Shown: positions 32,001-44,594, counted from the stretch's first letter. The stretch: 64,000 nucleotides of DNA from Pararge aegeria (GCF_905163445.1 NC_053197.1:8184001-8248000); one strand, 5' to 3'. The notes: generated from the sequence alone by a model not told the origin. Numbers and translations: made by a program.

Positions 32001-35000
32001 ATTGGGGATTTCCAAGGTACTAAGTACAGAAATGAAGCAAAAAATAAACGAAAACATGTTTTACACGGCAAAGTTTTGGAAAACCCTTAAAATCGATAGG
32101 ATACTCAACTAGAAACTTATCTCGTTCCACGCTGCATTCCAAAACAATTTTATTAAACTTTTCTCCCGCCTTGGCTATTGTAGGAGCGGACGAGATTCGG
32201 TGCAAGCCCCTTGCTCGAATTCTTTGCTCAATATTTTTTCCTAAAACAAATTACCCTCCTGCGAGCGCACCTTAAAACACGAAAGCACCACCCTGAATAA
32301 TTAATACAATGGAAGGTTAAATTCGTCCAAGTGTCAACTTTCCCCTAACTTTTTAAAATACAACACCATCAAAAGTGCGGTCTATGTCAGCGGTGGCGTC
32401 TAGACCTTTTATCTCTCCGAGGGTTGTTTATTTAATTTCGCTTATTTTATTGGAATCGACAATGATTTGGGAAAACTTTTCTGCCACAATGTCAGGGCGA
32501 GCGTTATTTTGGTGTTTCTTCGTGGGGAACGCTGTTTGATCCTGATTGACAAATTTATCCCGTTCAAGTAAATAACATTCAGAGCATTGTTTGCCTAGAG
32601 CTGCTTAAGCCTCTAAACAAATGTCGAGAGCGAGGGGTGTAGCGATAAGTCGAGAAACTGAATGAAAAAAATGTTTAAGATGTGTACAATAGAAAGCAGT
32701 TTTTTCTTGTCAATGTATACACTTATGCATACTAAGCTGCCCATATGATAACAAATGTTTAAGTTTAATCTACTTAACTTGAAGCATAAAAAATCGTTGA
32801 GACAGACATGTAGTGCTTATAAAATACTCTCCCTAGTTCATGAGTATTTTTACAATGTAATGTAATCAAATAATATCGATGTTCAATTTATATTTTTTTG
32901 TATTTCATACTATGTATTACTTTGTATAAATTGTGATATCATTGCGACAGCGATATAGCCTGTAAGAAGTTTTGAAATTGTAATTTCCGCGAGAGAAAAT
33001 AGAAGTGTGTACATGCAGAACATGGTTTATCTGCGCGCTAAATTTCACTCTAATTCATGTTTTGCTAAATGGGCTTACTATTTAGCTAAAAAATCATAAT
33101 ATTCAGTAAAATAAAAATTATACGTTACGTACGTACATCTTCTGCTTAACTTTTATTGCATAAATAATAACAATTAACAATCAATTTATCAAAGTTCATT
33201 AATCTGATAGAGAGTCTCTAATGCAGTTAAAAGTTCTGTCTCCACTGTACTGTTTTCAACGTCATGATTTGTAATACAGTCACGTGACCAATATCCGATA
33301 CGATTTACAAAGTTCGATTATAAGTACACTGTTTTTTTATACATTGGCGTAAGCAATGCCCTTTAAAGCCCGACTATAATTTCCCCGGGGAAACTTCGCT
33401 GGCCTTTGACAGGGGTATTCCTGGACCGAAGGGTGACCAAGGGTAAGAATATGGCAAAAGGTATCTAGGGTCACTCCCACCCGTTTATTGTTCCTTGACG
33501 TTTATGGTCACAGAAAGGGCACAGACAAAGGTCAGAAAATTATTGGCCCCAAATGGTAATTTTGCAGAAATTAATATTGCCAAAAAGGTCTACAGTTTTG
33601 TAAAATACTCGGTTAGACAAACAAAGGTGTACCTCCACAATATTAACAAATTGTTTATTAGCATAGATAAGTTAGATATTTACGGGAAATGGGTACATGA
33701 TGGTAATTGTTGTTATACCACATTAGACGGGGTCGGCACGTGTCTTGAAGTGTTTTTTTTTACTGTACTGCAGTTTTTCAAGATGAAATGTCCGGGTTAA
33801 CTAGTTACCTCGTCTATAAGGCTTATTTATAGAGTTTAACATGCAAAAAAACACGTACCTAAATCAGCGGCTAGGTCACTACGTAATCGAAGAGCAAAGT
33901 AACAAGCACATTTTCTTAATTATAAAATTAGTATGGATCATGCAATATAAGGCAATAGTGACGCAACCGTTGGAACACCACGCCAATATTTTCCCGCATG
34001 TATGAAATGCAAATACAATTTAAAAGTTTGCATACACTCGCAGTGAGACTAAGAACACGCCTACCCGGCTCGCTTTATGTTATAAACTTATGCTATTTTA
34101 ATCTAAATATGCGCTATCGGAAATAAGCTAAAGTATGTTATGGAATCCTTGCTCATTTCAAACTTAATTCTTCCTTAAACAAGAATACTGCTTTAAAGTT
34201 GCCACTAGTAGTTAAATGGAAACGTTTGTGCAATATACATTTTCATACATTCGCTTAAATATTTTTCTGTAGAAATGCTTGCTAAAAATGAGCATTTATA
34301 AAATATAAAGGAGGCAAATAATTAAGGTAGGTATTCAATTGAAATAATATTTTTTATTACAATACAACCCATTAGATCACTTGTATAACTCAGAGTTAAC
34401 ATCCGCATTTCCAAAGCACATTCAACAAAGTATTCAGCCTAAATATTTTCGAAATCTTCATTTATGTTAAAATGAACAAGGGGTATTTTGTTACAAAATG
34501 TAAAGATAATAATCGTACGAAATATAATATATGTTTTCCTCAAAATAAATGTTACGTATATGCAAAAAGTACTTATGCTTGTTATATAATTTTTTTTAAC
34601 CACTCATGGTAAAAAAATCACACGGAAATGTATTTGAAAATAGGTTAAGAATATGGTTAATGAGTAAAGCATATTATAATATCAACGAATATTTTTGTGA
34701 CAGATCTTAATTATTTTCTAGTGATTAGAATTTTAAGAGGAAAGTAAATAATCATATGCAAAATAAACTCTTAGTTTATCAGAAAATTGCACGCCAGAAA
34801 ATGACAAATGGTCTATTCTATTCTAATGGCTGTTTTAGCTTACTAAATACTAATATAAATTCAAAAAATTGGTACACAATCAAGTCAGAACAGTTAAACG
34901 AATCTAGATGAAATTAGGCAAGAGACTTTTTGTCCGGAAAAATGTAGCCGTAGCGTAGATTTGTTTAATTTTCACAGACAATCGGAATCGGAAACAAAAA

Positions 35001-35749
35001 GGATCGGCATGATTTTTTTGCATACACAGGCTACTGATTTCAAAAATGTAAAATAATAATATAATAATAAATACTAGATAAACATTTTCGAAATCTACTC
35101 AATATGTAGTGACGAAATACTAACTTTTAATTAATTTCAAAAGGATATAATTTTACCTTCCTACCTACTTAGAATTTTACTCTATCACGTTATCACGCTC
35201 AGCCTCGACTGTGTTAAATGTCAATTCAATGTACAGGATTAATTTTCGACTAACGTCAAAGAATGAGTCGGGGCAATGTAAAACAAACTTCGCTAGGACC
35301 AAGCGTAAAATAAGGATTCATAATTCAAATCGAAAAAACTTTCCCGGGCTCGGTAATTTTTCCCATCTTATAGCAAGTTTCGCCGGAGGGGTCGCGACTC
35401 GTAGCTCAAGGAAATCTGAGGAAGGTTTACATTTTTAGCCTTTCACCGGTGTCCTCCTCTCCACTTTATATCGTCTTTTGATTACTCTCTCAACAAGTTA
35501 TGCATATTGTAAGAGTCTTTGGTGTCTGTGGTTAGAAGAATTTCGGTGTCTTTATTCGACGTCTTTTCGGCGTTGATGTCTCATTTTTCATGCCTTTTAT
35601 CTCAGCGCTGCCTTTATTATGAATGAATTTTGTTACGACTGATGGGTTAGTGGAGCATTTTTATTTTTGCACAAACGTACGTGTATTTTTATGTCCCCAG
35701 ATTTCTGAAATAATGGTTTATTAGAGTTTATTTTATGAATTATCCCTAT
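29071..35749. other. Repeat-poor 6.7-kb stretch without recognised genes
   Basis: I see almost no transposon sequence in this long stretch, unlike the surrounding DNA. There are several GC-richer, apparently single-copy patches: 29460-29700, 31290-31540, 31970-32640, 33340-33560 and 35170-35620. 33400-33540 holds several GGTCA-type words (for example ACAAAGGTCA at about 33524, which fits a nuclear-receptor half site). The open frames at 32020-32205 (minus), 33495-33800 and 35211-35438 show no domain. These may be conserved non-coding elements in an intron or regulatory desert, but conservation cannot be judged from one sequence. Confidence 0.35.
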
Positions 35750-36172
35750 CCCTACTAATATTATAAATGCCAATGTAAGTTTGTTTGTAACGCTTTCACG
35801 CAAAAACTACTTAACCGATCCTCATGAAACTTTTTACACATATTTTTGGAAGTGTTAGAAGTAATATAGGATGCTTTTTATCCCAACATTGAGCTTGGTT
35901 CCTTTGGGATTAGGGATGAAAGTGTTTGACGATTTTACACCATAACTCCGACAAATTATAACCGATTTAAATAATAATTTTAGTACTACAGAGGTTATAA
36001 TATGTGTTTAATTTTGCCCAAATTTTGTAAAAATTTGATGAATGTGGTTGGAGATAGAGGACAGAACTCATCAGCGGACAGCAGCAAACCCCTTAATTAA
36101 GACTTAGCGTTACTGAATACTTTAAAAATAAAATCAAACACAGACGTAGTCACGGGCAACAGCTAGTAATTA
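35750..36172 (-). mobile_element. CTAGCTGTTGCCCGCGAC-family element, long copy, minus
   Basis: Plus-strand order: TACTAATATTATAAATGCCA, ACGCTTTCACGCAAAAACTA, CTTAACCGATCCTCATGAAA, TTTTTATCCC, then at the far end ACACAGACGTAGTCACGGGC and AACAGCTAGTAA. This is the complete reverse of the family seen at 16.4 kb. No open frame. Confidence 0.75.
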
Positions 36173-37982
36173 TATAAATAAATGCATTAAGAATAGCGTT
36201 TAATATTTAACGATTACTCACTTATCAATTCATATAATGAAAAAACTAATCGTAATAAACCTTTTGAAGTTTAGATAACAACCTTATTATTAATATATTA
36301 CCAAAACAAACCTACTAATTGTCTACGGGTAGTATAATTTATAACAGAGTTTTGGCCCGTTGACATAAAAGCGTCCACTTCGTTTCTAAAGCAGTGCCAC
36401 CATTTTGCCGTTAATTCCCCTTAAGACCACCACCCTAATTGTTATCGGGGACCCATAACGGTGTTTCTAATGCGCCTAATGTATTTTTGGACATTCTTCA
36501 GCTTGCCCACGGCCATTTTTCTGTTTGTATGAGCCCAATGCATTTCCTCTGTCCCCCTGCCTTTCGGTAACTCTATTATCATGGAATATGTTCCCAATTC
36601 CCATTGTCCACTAATGCTCGAGAATGGTAAAGTGAATATGATGAACATAAATAAGATTTCAGAAGAAGTAAAATATTGAAAACTTTTTATTACTTTATTA
36701 TTTTTATATTTGCTTATAATTTTATATTTGCTTATGTAAAGTATAATTCCCTAGCAAAAACATGATTTTAAGTTACGTATACTTTCCAAAAAAAAGATAC
36801 CTAATAAAAAACTTTCAAATATTCTAAACTAAATGAAAACATTATATTATTCTTTGCTTTATTCCGAAAATATACGCTTTAAGACCAACTCTACTTCAAC
36901 TTGGTAGTGGTAGTTATTTAGTTTGTGTTTTCAATTTCAATTTCCATCGTTTTAGAATCAGTATTAGAAATCTAAAATATCATAGATGGTGAATATTTCA
37001 TTTTTCATACAGATGAGCACTAGCGCCCATGTGACATTTGTTTGCTTATAAACTTAATATGCATATAATAAGTTCGCAGTGAACTATTAAATTGAGATAC
37101 CGTATTTTATAATCCTACACATTGTCGGATAGTTCGAGTATTTGCTCAGCCTCATAGCATAAAAGTTTCCTATAAACGTAGCATAGCAGCAAATTAGATT
37201 TTATTTCTTAAACAATTTGCGGGCGGACACAGACAAAGGGCACACAGTTCGATGCCGGTCAGCAATTCAACGGTTTATGCGGGCACGTTTATTACTTACC
37301 TACACATTTAGTAGTGATGCCAACGACTTATTCATCGATAACTATAAATAAGGTTATGTAATATTTTAGGATACGCAGAAACTACAGAATAATAATCTTT
37401 AATAAAAATTTCAAAAATGTACCATAGTGATTATATTTCTGATTGACTTTATTTTATTTGGTTTATAGGTAAAGCAGCCGTTATTGGGTGGTAAGATAAG
37501 ACTAAAAACTTTTTTTTATTATGAAAAGCTTTACTGGTAATTTATTTAATGTAATTATTGAAATAGAACTATTGTGCAGGTTATACATTCTGAAATAGAA
37601 AATCGAACTACTAGCACTATGCATCGATTGGTACTTAAACTGTTTTATATTGAATATCTGGTCTACCTATTGTACATTAAATAAAAAAATATTTTACGTT
37701 AAATAAAAAGCTAAATTTAACGTTTATTTAATATTATATCGATATTAAATAGCCATAAACTATACATCCCTACTAAGCCTAGTTAAAATGACCGCTGGGC
37801 CCTAACTACAGGTAATACGGCAGAACAATAGCTTCGTCCTTGTTCATGATTTTGTCGTTAAAAGGTAAAATAAATGTGAACGACATCTAAGACTGAATAG
37901 TGATGTGCATCAACTAGATGTCTACAACTAAAGGTCTATAAGCTTAGATAATAAGTTAAGCAAGTGTTTGCACCATTATATA
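36173..37982. other. No accepted gene
   Basis: 36360-36640 is GC-richer than its surroundings and overlaps a 68-codon minus-strand open frame with no recognisable domain. The rest is AT-rich and without repeats that I can name. Confidence 0.4.
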
Positions 37983-38207
37983 ATTGGCCGATTGGCGCAG
38001 TGGGCAGCGACCCTTCTTTCTGAGTCAAGGCTATGGGTTCGATTCCCACAACTGGAAAATGTTCATGTGATGAACATCAATGTTTTTAAGTGTCTGGGTG
38101 TTTATTTGTACATTATAAATATTTATGTATATTATTCATCAAAATATTCATCAGTTATCTTAGTACCCTTAAAACAAGCTACGTTTACTTTGGAGCTAGA
38201 TGACATA
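37983..38207 (+). mobile_element. SINE-C copy, nearly complete
   Basis: GGCCGATTGGCGCAGTGGGCAG is an A-box region close to a tRNA, and GGGTTCGATTCC at about 38037 is a perfect B box. The body (GTGTCTGGGTGTTTATTTG, ATTATTCATCAAAATATTCA, CTTAGTACCC, AAGCTACGTTTACTTTGGAG) follows, and it stops at GATGACATATG before the usual tail. The 80-codon open frame across it is SINE sequence. Confidence 0.85.
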
Positions 38208-38427
38208 TGAACAAATATCTTCTAGGCTAGCTAAAGGGTCTAGTCAACATACTTGTATCGTATATGTCGTATATCGTCAGTTTTAGTTATAATCTAATTA
38301 GATAAATTAAAATCCACGAGATAAATTTAATTTTTAGAAATACATTGATTTTTAAATGACAACGAATGGAACTGAAAACTATGTATAACTATAGGTATTT
38401 ATATTTGGAGTTCCAAATATTAATCTT

Positions 38428-38471
38428 TTCTTCTAGTGAAAATAGCTAGTTAGCTATTTTCACTAGAAGAA
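38428..38471. repeat. Perfect hairpin, 21-bp arms, 2-nt loop
   Basis: 38428-38448 and 38451-38471 are perfect reverse complements around the loop GT. The arms contain TCTAGTGAAAATAGCTA and its complement. It is the only perfect long palindrome I found in the window. It is not part of a recognised transposon. Confidence 0.95.
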
Positions 38472-39220
38472 TTGTTTTGATCTTTTAAAAAGTTTTGTTA
38501 ACGAAATCATTTCTTTTAAAATTCTATCGATATCGAGAAATAGTGGTCAGTCTGTCCCCTTCCTAATAGATAACGCGGTAAGTTCGCAATGACCACAGGA
38601 CCCCAATCGCAAGCCGGACAATGGCCATGTTCTTGTTCACATTAAAACGCAGTTAACCGTTCTTTATTGTTTTATCCACGTCCCATACCAATAAATGTTC
38701 GCGACTCCTGGGAAATGAGAGTAGAATTTGATTTCGCTGCCTTTGGTCATTAAAGTCGCCCTTTATTACCGAAATTTGCAGCACTTATATTGCGAGTTCC
38801 GGTATGGCCAAAGAGTAATAAAGAAAGGTTTTTGTGAGATTAAAATAATTTGTGGTCAGGTTATTACATTGACCTACTATTATGCAGCTATAAAAAAAAT
38901 AAACATTGTAAGTCAACATCTCCTGAACGTGCGTATGTTGATGTATCTATACTTAGTGTTCACTGTCGATCTGTGTCATTATTAAAAATATTAAACAACC
39001 CAAAATTAAATAGGTACATACCCAGAAAGGAAACATTTTTATGAATATTTCGTTATATTGGTCACCAAATTATGTTATATCAAGCATATTCCGTGATCCC
39101 TATTTCGTTTCTGGGTTTCGAAACAGACATTAATTGTTGCGAAAGACCTTGTGCAATTTACGTCAGTAGGTAATTGATATAATGTACTCAAGAATATTGT
39201 TTTATTAAAAAAGTAGAAAG
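38472..39220. other. No accepted gene; GC-richer patch
   Basis: 38550-38830 is less AT-rich and looks single-copy. The open frames at 38728-38985 and 38850-39044 have no domain or splice context. Confidence 0.35.
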
Positions 39221-39531
39221 TGTGTGCGGGCGATGGAGAGAGCTATGCTAGGAGTATCGCTACGTGATCAGAGTTACCGACATAGCTCAGCGAGTTGCAA
39301 AACTGAAGTGGCAATGGGCAGGGCACATAGCTTGGAGAACCTTACGGCTTAAGGTGCTGGAATGGCGACCCCGCACCGGTAAACGCAGCGTAAGTCGGCC
39401 CTAAACGAGGTGGACAGATGCCATCAGGCGAGTCGCTGGGAGCCGCTGGAGACAATCGGCCCAGGCCCGTGGATTGTTGAACTCCCTACATGTCCAGCAG
39501 TGGACGTCGATTGGTTGAAATGATGATGATA
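39221..39531 (+). pseudogene. RTE retrotransposon 3' fragment
   Basis: The sequence translates, with breaks, to the C-terminal part of an RTE polyprotein: RAMERAMLGVSLRD, then VTDIAQRVAKLKWQWAGHI, KVLEWRPRTGKRSV, RWTDAIRRVAGSRW and VQQWTSIG. Compared with the copy at 47.0 kb it lacks about 11 residues after LRD, lacks the RRKDGRWGP part, and has a stop after KRSVSRP. It ends in (ATG)n-like AAATGATGATGAT, the normal RTE 3' end. It is a 5'-truncated dead copy, more degraded than the 47-kb element. Confidence 0.9.
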
Positions 39532-41225
39532 ACGAATAAAGTCGATAGCAAAGCGCTATAGAATTGTAGATTGATAGTAGTATTACAATTATAACACCAT
39601 CGCCATGATAAGAAGTACCAAATATGTTGTTCGGATGAAATAACTTAACTGATCAACAAAAATAAATGACTAACAAAATGTTGTTTTCTTTGTGTGCTTA
39701 CACGTTAATAAATCGTTGTGTAGATAAAAAGTAATTGCATAATTACGTATATGTTCATTCGTTTGCCTTCGTTAACGGTTTAAACAATTTTATTGGCAAT
39801 AGAAAACTCTCAAACCAAAGCAATGTGAAACGGATCAAACGCAGGGCATATAAATAAACAGCCATTGGAAACTTCAGCCCCCTTCTCATACTTGATTGAA
39901 CTAAATCCCGTTATCCCTTTCCTCAAGGGCCAAGGAGTGCTTTGGAAATTTACAGTTTTCAGGTTCAAATGCTTGGGAATAAGGGTGCTACGAAGTTTTA
40001 GTAGTAGGTAACTGTAATATTTTTTTCCATATATCTTGGGACATTTTCTTAGTCTTAAGGGAAAATAAATGAATTTTTTATCCATTGACTTATTACGCGT
40101 GACTTACTGTTGTTCCTTGAAGTTTATTATTTATGTCCAGATAAATTTCTAAGGTTCTAATACCTCAAATAAAATGTTGAAATAGCATGCCAATTAGATG
40201 GCTATATGCCAGCCTATCTGTGTTGAAGCAGGATATTAAAAACATACGCTTCTTTTAATAACCACCTTCTTTTGGTATTCAGCTGTAACTATATATATCA
40301 CGAGTACAACTTGGAGCAAAAGTTTAAAGTCACTATATCGGTAACTTTTAGGGATTCGGCATAGTGTTCGCACTAACTTATCAATGCAAATTGTTTAAAT
40401 ATAATATACATATGTGTGTGTGTGTGTGTGTGTGTATGAATTATCGTATGTTGTGTGCAGGCTGTCAAAATTATATAGCATTGCTAATCTCCTTCAGACA
40501 ACTCTGTGCTATTTAGGATAATATTAGTCTTCAGAAAGTCAAATATAACATTGAATCCTCAATGAAAACAAAGACATAATAAGCGGCCACAGCGCCATTA
40601 GACGCACCCCGTTTCGGCAGATGGTATAAAGTATTCATTCGGCAAAACGGGGAAAACACGAAATCAGATTGTCGCAAAATCACGCGAGTGATGCGACGCG
40701 GCCCGCGCATTTATAATTCAGATGGCGCGACGGGATCGCGAGCTGTACAATATACTTCTTATATCCAAACCAATCTTGGTCTATTCTTGTTAGGTATTGT
40801 TTAAGTAAATGACATATGATAGCACGTTTGTTCTTGTTTCGATATCTACCTGCTTTGTGATTATTCTAGAGATGGTGCGACACATTTACGGTTAACACGG
40901 AAAAGTTGTGACACCGATATTGTAGTTTTAAGTTCGTAACTTAGTAACGAAATAATTCGATATGACACGCGATCATGTCGTTGAGGATTAAAGATCAATC
41001 AATCACTATTCAGCTTTGCACAAGAATCTACACTGAAAAGAAAAGTAGGTAGACCTTTCCTTACCTTGTATTCAAATACTAACTTATACTCGTAGTTGCA
41101 AAACACTATTTATAATAACTAATTATTCACCTATTAAAATAAATTTTTAGTAAGTTTTTGTTTGCTCGCTTGCTGCTTTAAACATTATCTTATCTTATCT
41201 TAAATCTTTAAACGAGCAATTCTTG
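39532..41225. other. No accepted gene; contains a (TG)n tract
   Basis: 39810-40085 (minus) is open for 91 codons without a recognisable domain. 40560-40745 is CpG-rich, with an inverted pair ACCCCGTTT / AAACGGGG. Otherwise AT-rich. Confidence 0.4.
40411..40436. repeat. (TG)n microsatellite, about 11 units
   Basis: Uninterrupted alternating TG between TATATACATA and TATGAATTAT. Confidence 0.95.
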
Positions 41226-41485
41226 TATATATATATAATTGGAATCTCGAAATCCAACGATTTTCATGAAATTTAGTATGCAGGGGGTTTCGGGGGCGAT
41301 AAATCGATCTAGCTAGGATTCACTTTTAGAAAATGTCATTTTATTCGTGTTTTGTCGATAAACATACATATATATATATAATTGGAATCTCGGAATCGGC
41401 TCCAACGATTTTCATAAAATTTAGTATACAGGGCGTTTCGGGGGCGATAAATCGATCTTGCTAGGATTCAATAGGATCTCGGGCA
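41226..41485 (+). repeat. 143-bp tandem unit, two copies
   Basis: AATTGGAATCTCG begins at 41237 and again at 41380. Both are preceded by a TATATATATA run and followed by CCAACGATTTTCAT, TTTAGTAT, a GGGCGATAAATCGATCT block and GCTAGGATTCA. The second copy is cut short by AATAGGATCTCGGGC. I recognise the unit as a common lepidopteran repeat. Confidence 0.85.
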
Positions 41486-41675
41486 AAAACTGCAAAGTTC
41501 TTTTTCTTCAAAGTTCTATAAAACAGTCCGCGACAACTCATGTGGAGTATAAAAATTGAAGAGGAGAATCTGTACTCCTGCTTTACACGCGGAATACAGC
41601 AGATTAAGCTTAATTTTTACAATATATCATTGATTGCCGCAAAGTAACGCCTGTTTCTATCCAATATTTATGCGT
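41486..41675 (+). repeat. Interspersed repeat, second copy of the 4.9-5.1 kb family
   Basis: TATAAAACAGTCCGCGACAA, TGTGGAGTATAAAAATTGAAG, GCTTAATTTTTACAATATATCATTGA and AACGCCTGTTTCTATCCAAT parallel 4950-5107 in order and orientation. The GCGGAGTA hairpin is degenerate here. Confidence 0.6.
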
Positions 41676-42394
41676 CCTGGCAAAAACTTGGTTAACTCAG
41701 ATCATGTTCGCTATTTAGAATATGTATTCATAAAGTTTTCGCATCCAACGTTTCGTGAGTCTAGTTACAACTTAAACACATTTTACGGATAATATAGATG
41801 AACTTTAGATCTTTCTTCTTTTATAGGACGTAATACCTAATAGCAAAGTACTTTGATAAAACTGTAATAGGTATATTTAAAAATTGACATAGTAGCAATA
41901 AAATTTGATCACGAGAGATAATCGCTTTGATAATTACAACCAAGAATAGAATGGTAGCGAAGCGATGGCCAATAATTACTTAATTGAGCAACGGCGTTCT
42001 CGGAATTGGCACATCCACACTTCAATAATTATCGTCGGCAAAGTTTTCCACCTCCCGATGAAGGTCTCAGTCATTACTGCAACGGAGAAGTTAGCCATGC
42101 ATTCGATGCAATTGAAACTTTCGTCATTCAAGAAATACGGGGAATAAAAATTTTGAGTGCGAGATATAAAATGTATAATTTAATGTAACAAGTATTGTAT
42201 GAACAAACTAAATATAATGATCCTTCTTTTCAAGACAGCATTTGTAAGTGCTCATGATAATTCAAGGTAAGGTTTGAGACATCACTTTATTTATTTGGGA
42301 AGCTGATTTTATTTAAAAAAATATAAAATCTAAAGTAAATTCTGAGCTCCTAAACTTACAAATGTATATAGAATTTGATATCTTATCTTATACT
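41676..42394. other. No accepted gene
   Basis: Two overlapping 60-codon open frames at 41965-42188 have no recognisable domain. The rest is AT-rich. Confidence 0.4.
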
Positions 42395-42530
42395 CATATA
42401 TAGAGTTTATTGAATTAATGAATGAATGAATACAATTTGGTGGCCTTATCGCTACATTGCGATTTCTTCCAGGCAACCAAAGGCGTGAAAGGAAAAAACA
42501 TAGAAAAGACGTAGGTGGTGCAATCAATAA
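42395..42530 (-). mobile_element. LINE 3' end fragment (GGTTGCCTGGC family), minus
   Basis: The plus strand reads (TGAA)n, then ACAATTTGGTGGCCTTATCGCT, ATTGCGATTTCTTCCAGGCAACC. The reverse is GGTTGCCTGGAAGAAATCGC with AGCGATAAGGCCACC, matching 13.51-13.64 kb. The 65-codon open frame is part of it. Confidence 0.65.
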
Positions 42531-43384
42531 GATTTAAAAATTATACAAATATATAAATAAAATATAATATATATAAATACAATTAAGATATAATAATACA
42601 TGAAATTACCCATAATTATTTTAAACTACTAAAAATCATATACAACATATATAAATATGTAAATATATAACATAAATATTATTAGACATAAATCGTATTA
42701 GTTTATTTGTTTGTTTACGCGATGATCTCAGGAACTTCTGGTCCGATTTCAAAAAATATTTCATTGCTGGATAGCCCATTTAGCGAGAAAATATATAACC
42801 TTCTTGCCGACTATATTAAATGACAGATTTATGGTAACGCCGATATGACGGTTGTTAACTTAAAAAAGTTATGCTGCTCAAAACGTACTTAGATTTAATT
42901 AAGGGACTCATCGGGAGAATCTGAAAATTTAAATATTGCCGATCATCATAATTTTAGTAGGGGAGTATGAATTATGAAAAATTATTATTCGCGGGAAAGT
43001 TCCGACCGAAGCTGCATTTAATGTTCCAAGACACCCCTATATGCCAACAACCAAAGTTATCCTAATTAATTGTAAGATTTTAATCATACTTGGGTAGCAT
43101 AATTATTATGGACCGTTTAATTTCCGTGCCCTACGCCCTACGGCATCTTACTAATGTGTTAGCAAAATTTTAATCAAGGGCGTGTGGAAATTATTAAAAT
43201 ATGCAGGCTGTCGTATGCACTCGAGGAATATAAATCTTCTGCGTTTGTTTAGGTAATACCTACGAGTCTTTGCTAGGAAGTCTAATAAAATTATGGCCTC
43301 AGTATAACCCGCCCAGCTGGTACAGCTTATGTCTTATGATACTGTTAGCTAAATAGCTTTTAGTTAGTGCAGTCTAGATTATAT
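42531..43384. other. No gene or repeat recognised
   Basis: AT-rich. No coding potential. Confidence 0.4.
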
Positions 43385-43462
43385 CTTAACCACTTCTCAT
43401 TGCGGGAGGAGACCCGTGCTCTGTAGTGGGCTGGTAATGGGTGGATATGATGATGATGATGA
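43385..43462 (+). mobile_element. SINE-A 3' tail
   Basis: AACCACTTCTCATTGCGGGAGG, AGACCCGTGCTCTGTAGTGG and GTAATGGGTGGATATGATGATGATGATGA are the last part of SINE-A with its (ATG)n end. The 5' part is absent. Confidence 0.8.
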
Positions 43463-43699
43463 GTCTAGATTTAAAAAAACGTTAAAACATTTATATATTT
43501 CATAAAAATAATGAAGCCACGTTACATTTATACTACCTGACTATTTTAATTTACCATTCAAATGTGTTAACGATTGCATTCACTAGCGGTTCTTACGACG
43601 TCGTCTGCGTACAAAGTAAATTTAAAATTAATTCACGTTTAAATCAATTAATTATAGTATTACGTTTTTTAACGATGAAAGAAAAGACCGTGAGCAAAT

Positions 43700-43862
43700 A
43701 AACATGCCTGACATTTCTCTATAATGTTTCCAATGGCATGTAAAATTTACCAAATCGCAATTGGCTAGCGTCGTGGACTACGGCTTAAAATCTTCTCATA
43801 CTCAGAAGAGACCCGTGCTCTATAGAGTCCCGTAAGTTGTTGATGATAAAGATGATGAATGT
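43700..43862 (+). mobile_element. SINE-A 3' half
   Basis: CAAATCGCAATTGGCTAGCG, TCGTGGACTACGGCTTAAAA, CTCAGAAGAGACCCGTGCTC and a GATGATAAAGATGATGA tail follow the family order. It lies only about 240 bp from another SINE-A tail in the same orientation. Confidence 0.75.
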
Positions 43863-44309
43863 GTGGACTCAAAGACTCATTTAAATTAGAGATAACGTAA
43901 AACTTTTTGGTAGGTTCTAGTTTATTATCATAGAGCCTTAGAGAATACGATAAAATATAAGATGGTTTCTTTTCAAAAAATATTGTTAATATTAATGTAT
44001 ATTAGCATAAATATACCAGTTGAATTTATCAATTTTAAAATGCATAATAAAAATTACGAAACCAACAGGATTTGAAACTGTGACTTCCTGTGGATACTAA
44101 TTAAAAGCTTGTTTCTTTTTTTAAGTCAGTAGAAATACTTGTGTCCGATGGATGTCGAAGTCTCGCGGTTGTGGAAACCTGGCATTTTACCTTAAACGCG
44201 GAATTACTTAACTCGATATTTGTCTAATATAATCAAAAACTGGGAAACTTTAATAAAAATGTATTGTTTAAAAAGTATCATTTTACACACAGTGAGGTTA
44301 CAGTTAATA

Positions 44310-44420
44310 ACAAAGTTATCAACGTCCCCTTACAATTATGTAAACATATATGGACCGCTTTATAAGTGCCTGTGATAGGCCTACATGAATATAGAAATTT
44401 TAAATTTAAATTGTGAATTT
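44310..44420 (+). mobile_element. LINE 3' end fragment (GTGCCTGTGATAGGC family)
   Basis: TTATCAACGTCCCCTTACAA, CGCTTTATAAGTGCCTGTGA, TAGGCCTACATGAATATAGA and an A/T-rich tail match the LINE end inserted at 20.9-21.2 kb. Confidence 0.75.
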
Positions 44421-44594
44421 AACATATTAAATCAATGATTACACCTTAGTGTGTAAAAATCCTTATGACCTTTTGGTGATTATAATATTTACAAATCCAA
44501 ATAATATATTTTGTATCACTCATGCGGGTAAAGTAGTATCTTGACGCTCGCTGTTGCGGTTGAAAAAGAACCGTTTGTAAGAATTTATATACAA

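Noticed and set aside
33495..33800. 101-codon plus-strand open frame
   Set aside because: No domain or exon signals recognised; it overlaps a patch that looks more like non-coding DNA.
36442..36648. 68-codon minus-strand open frame in a GC-richer patch
   Set aside because: No recognisable domain or splice context; more likely non-coding sequence.
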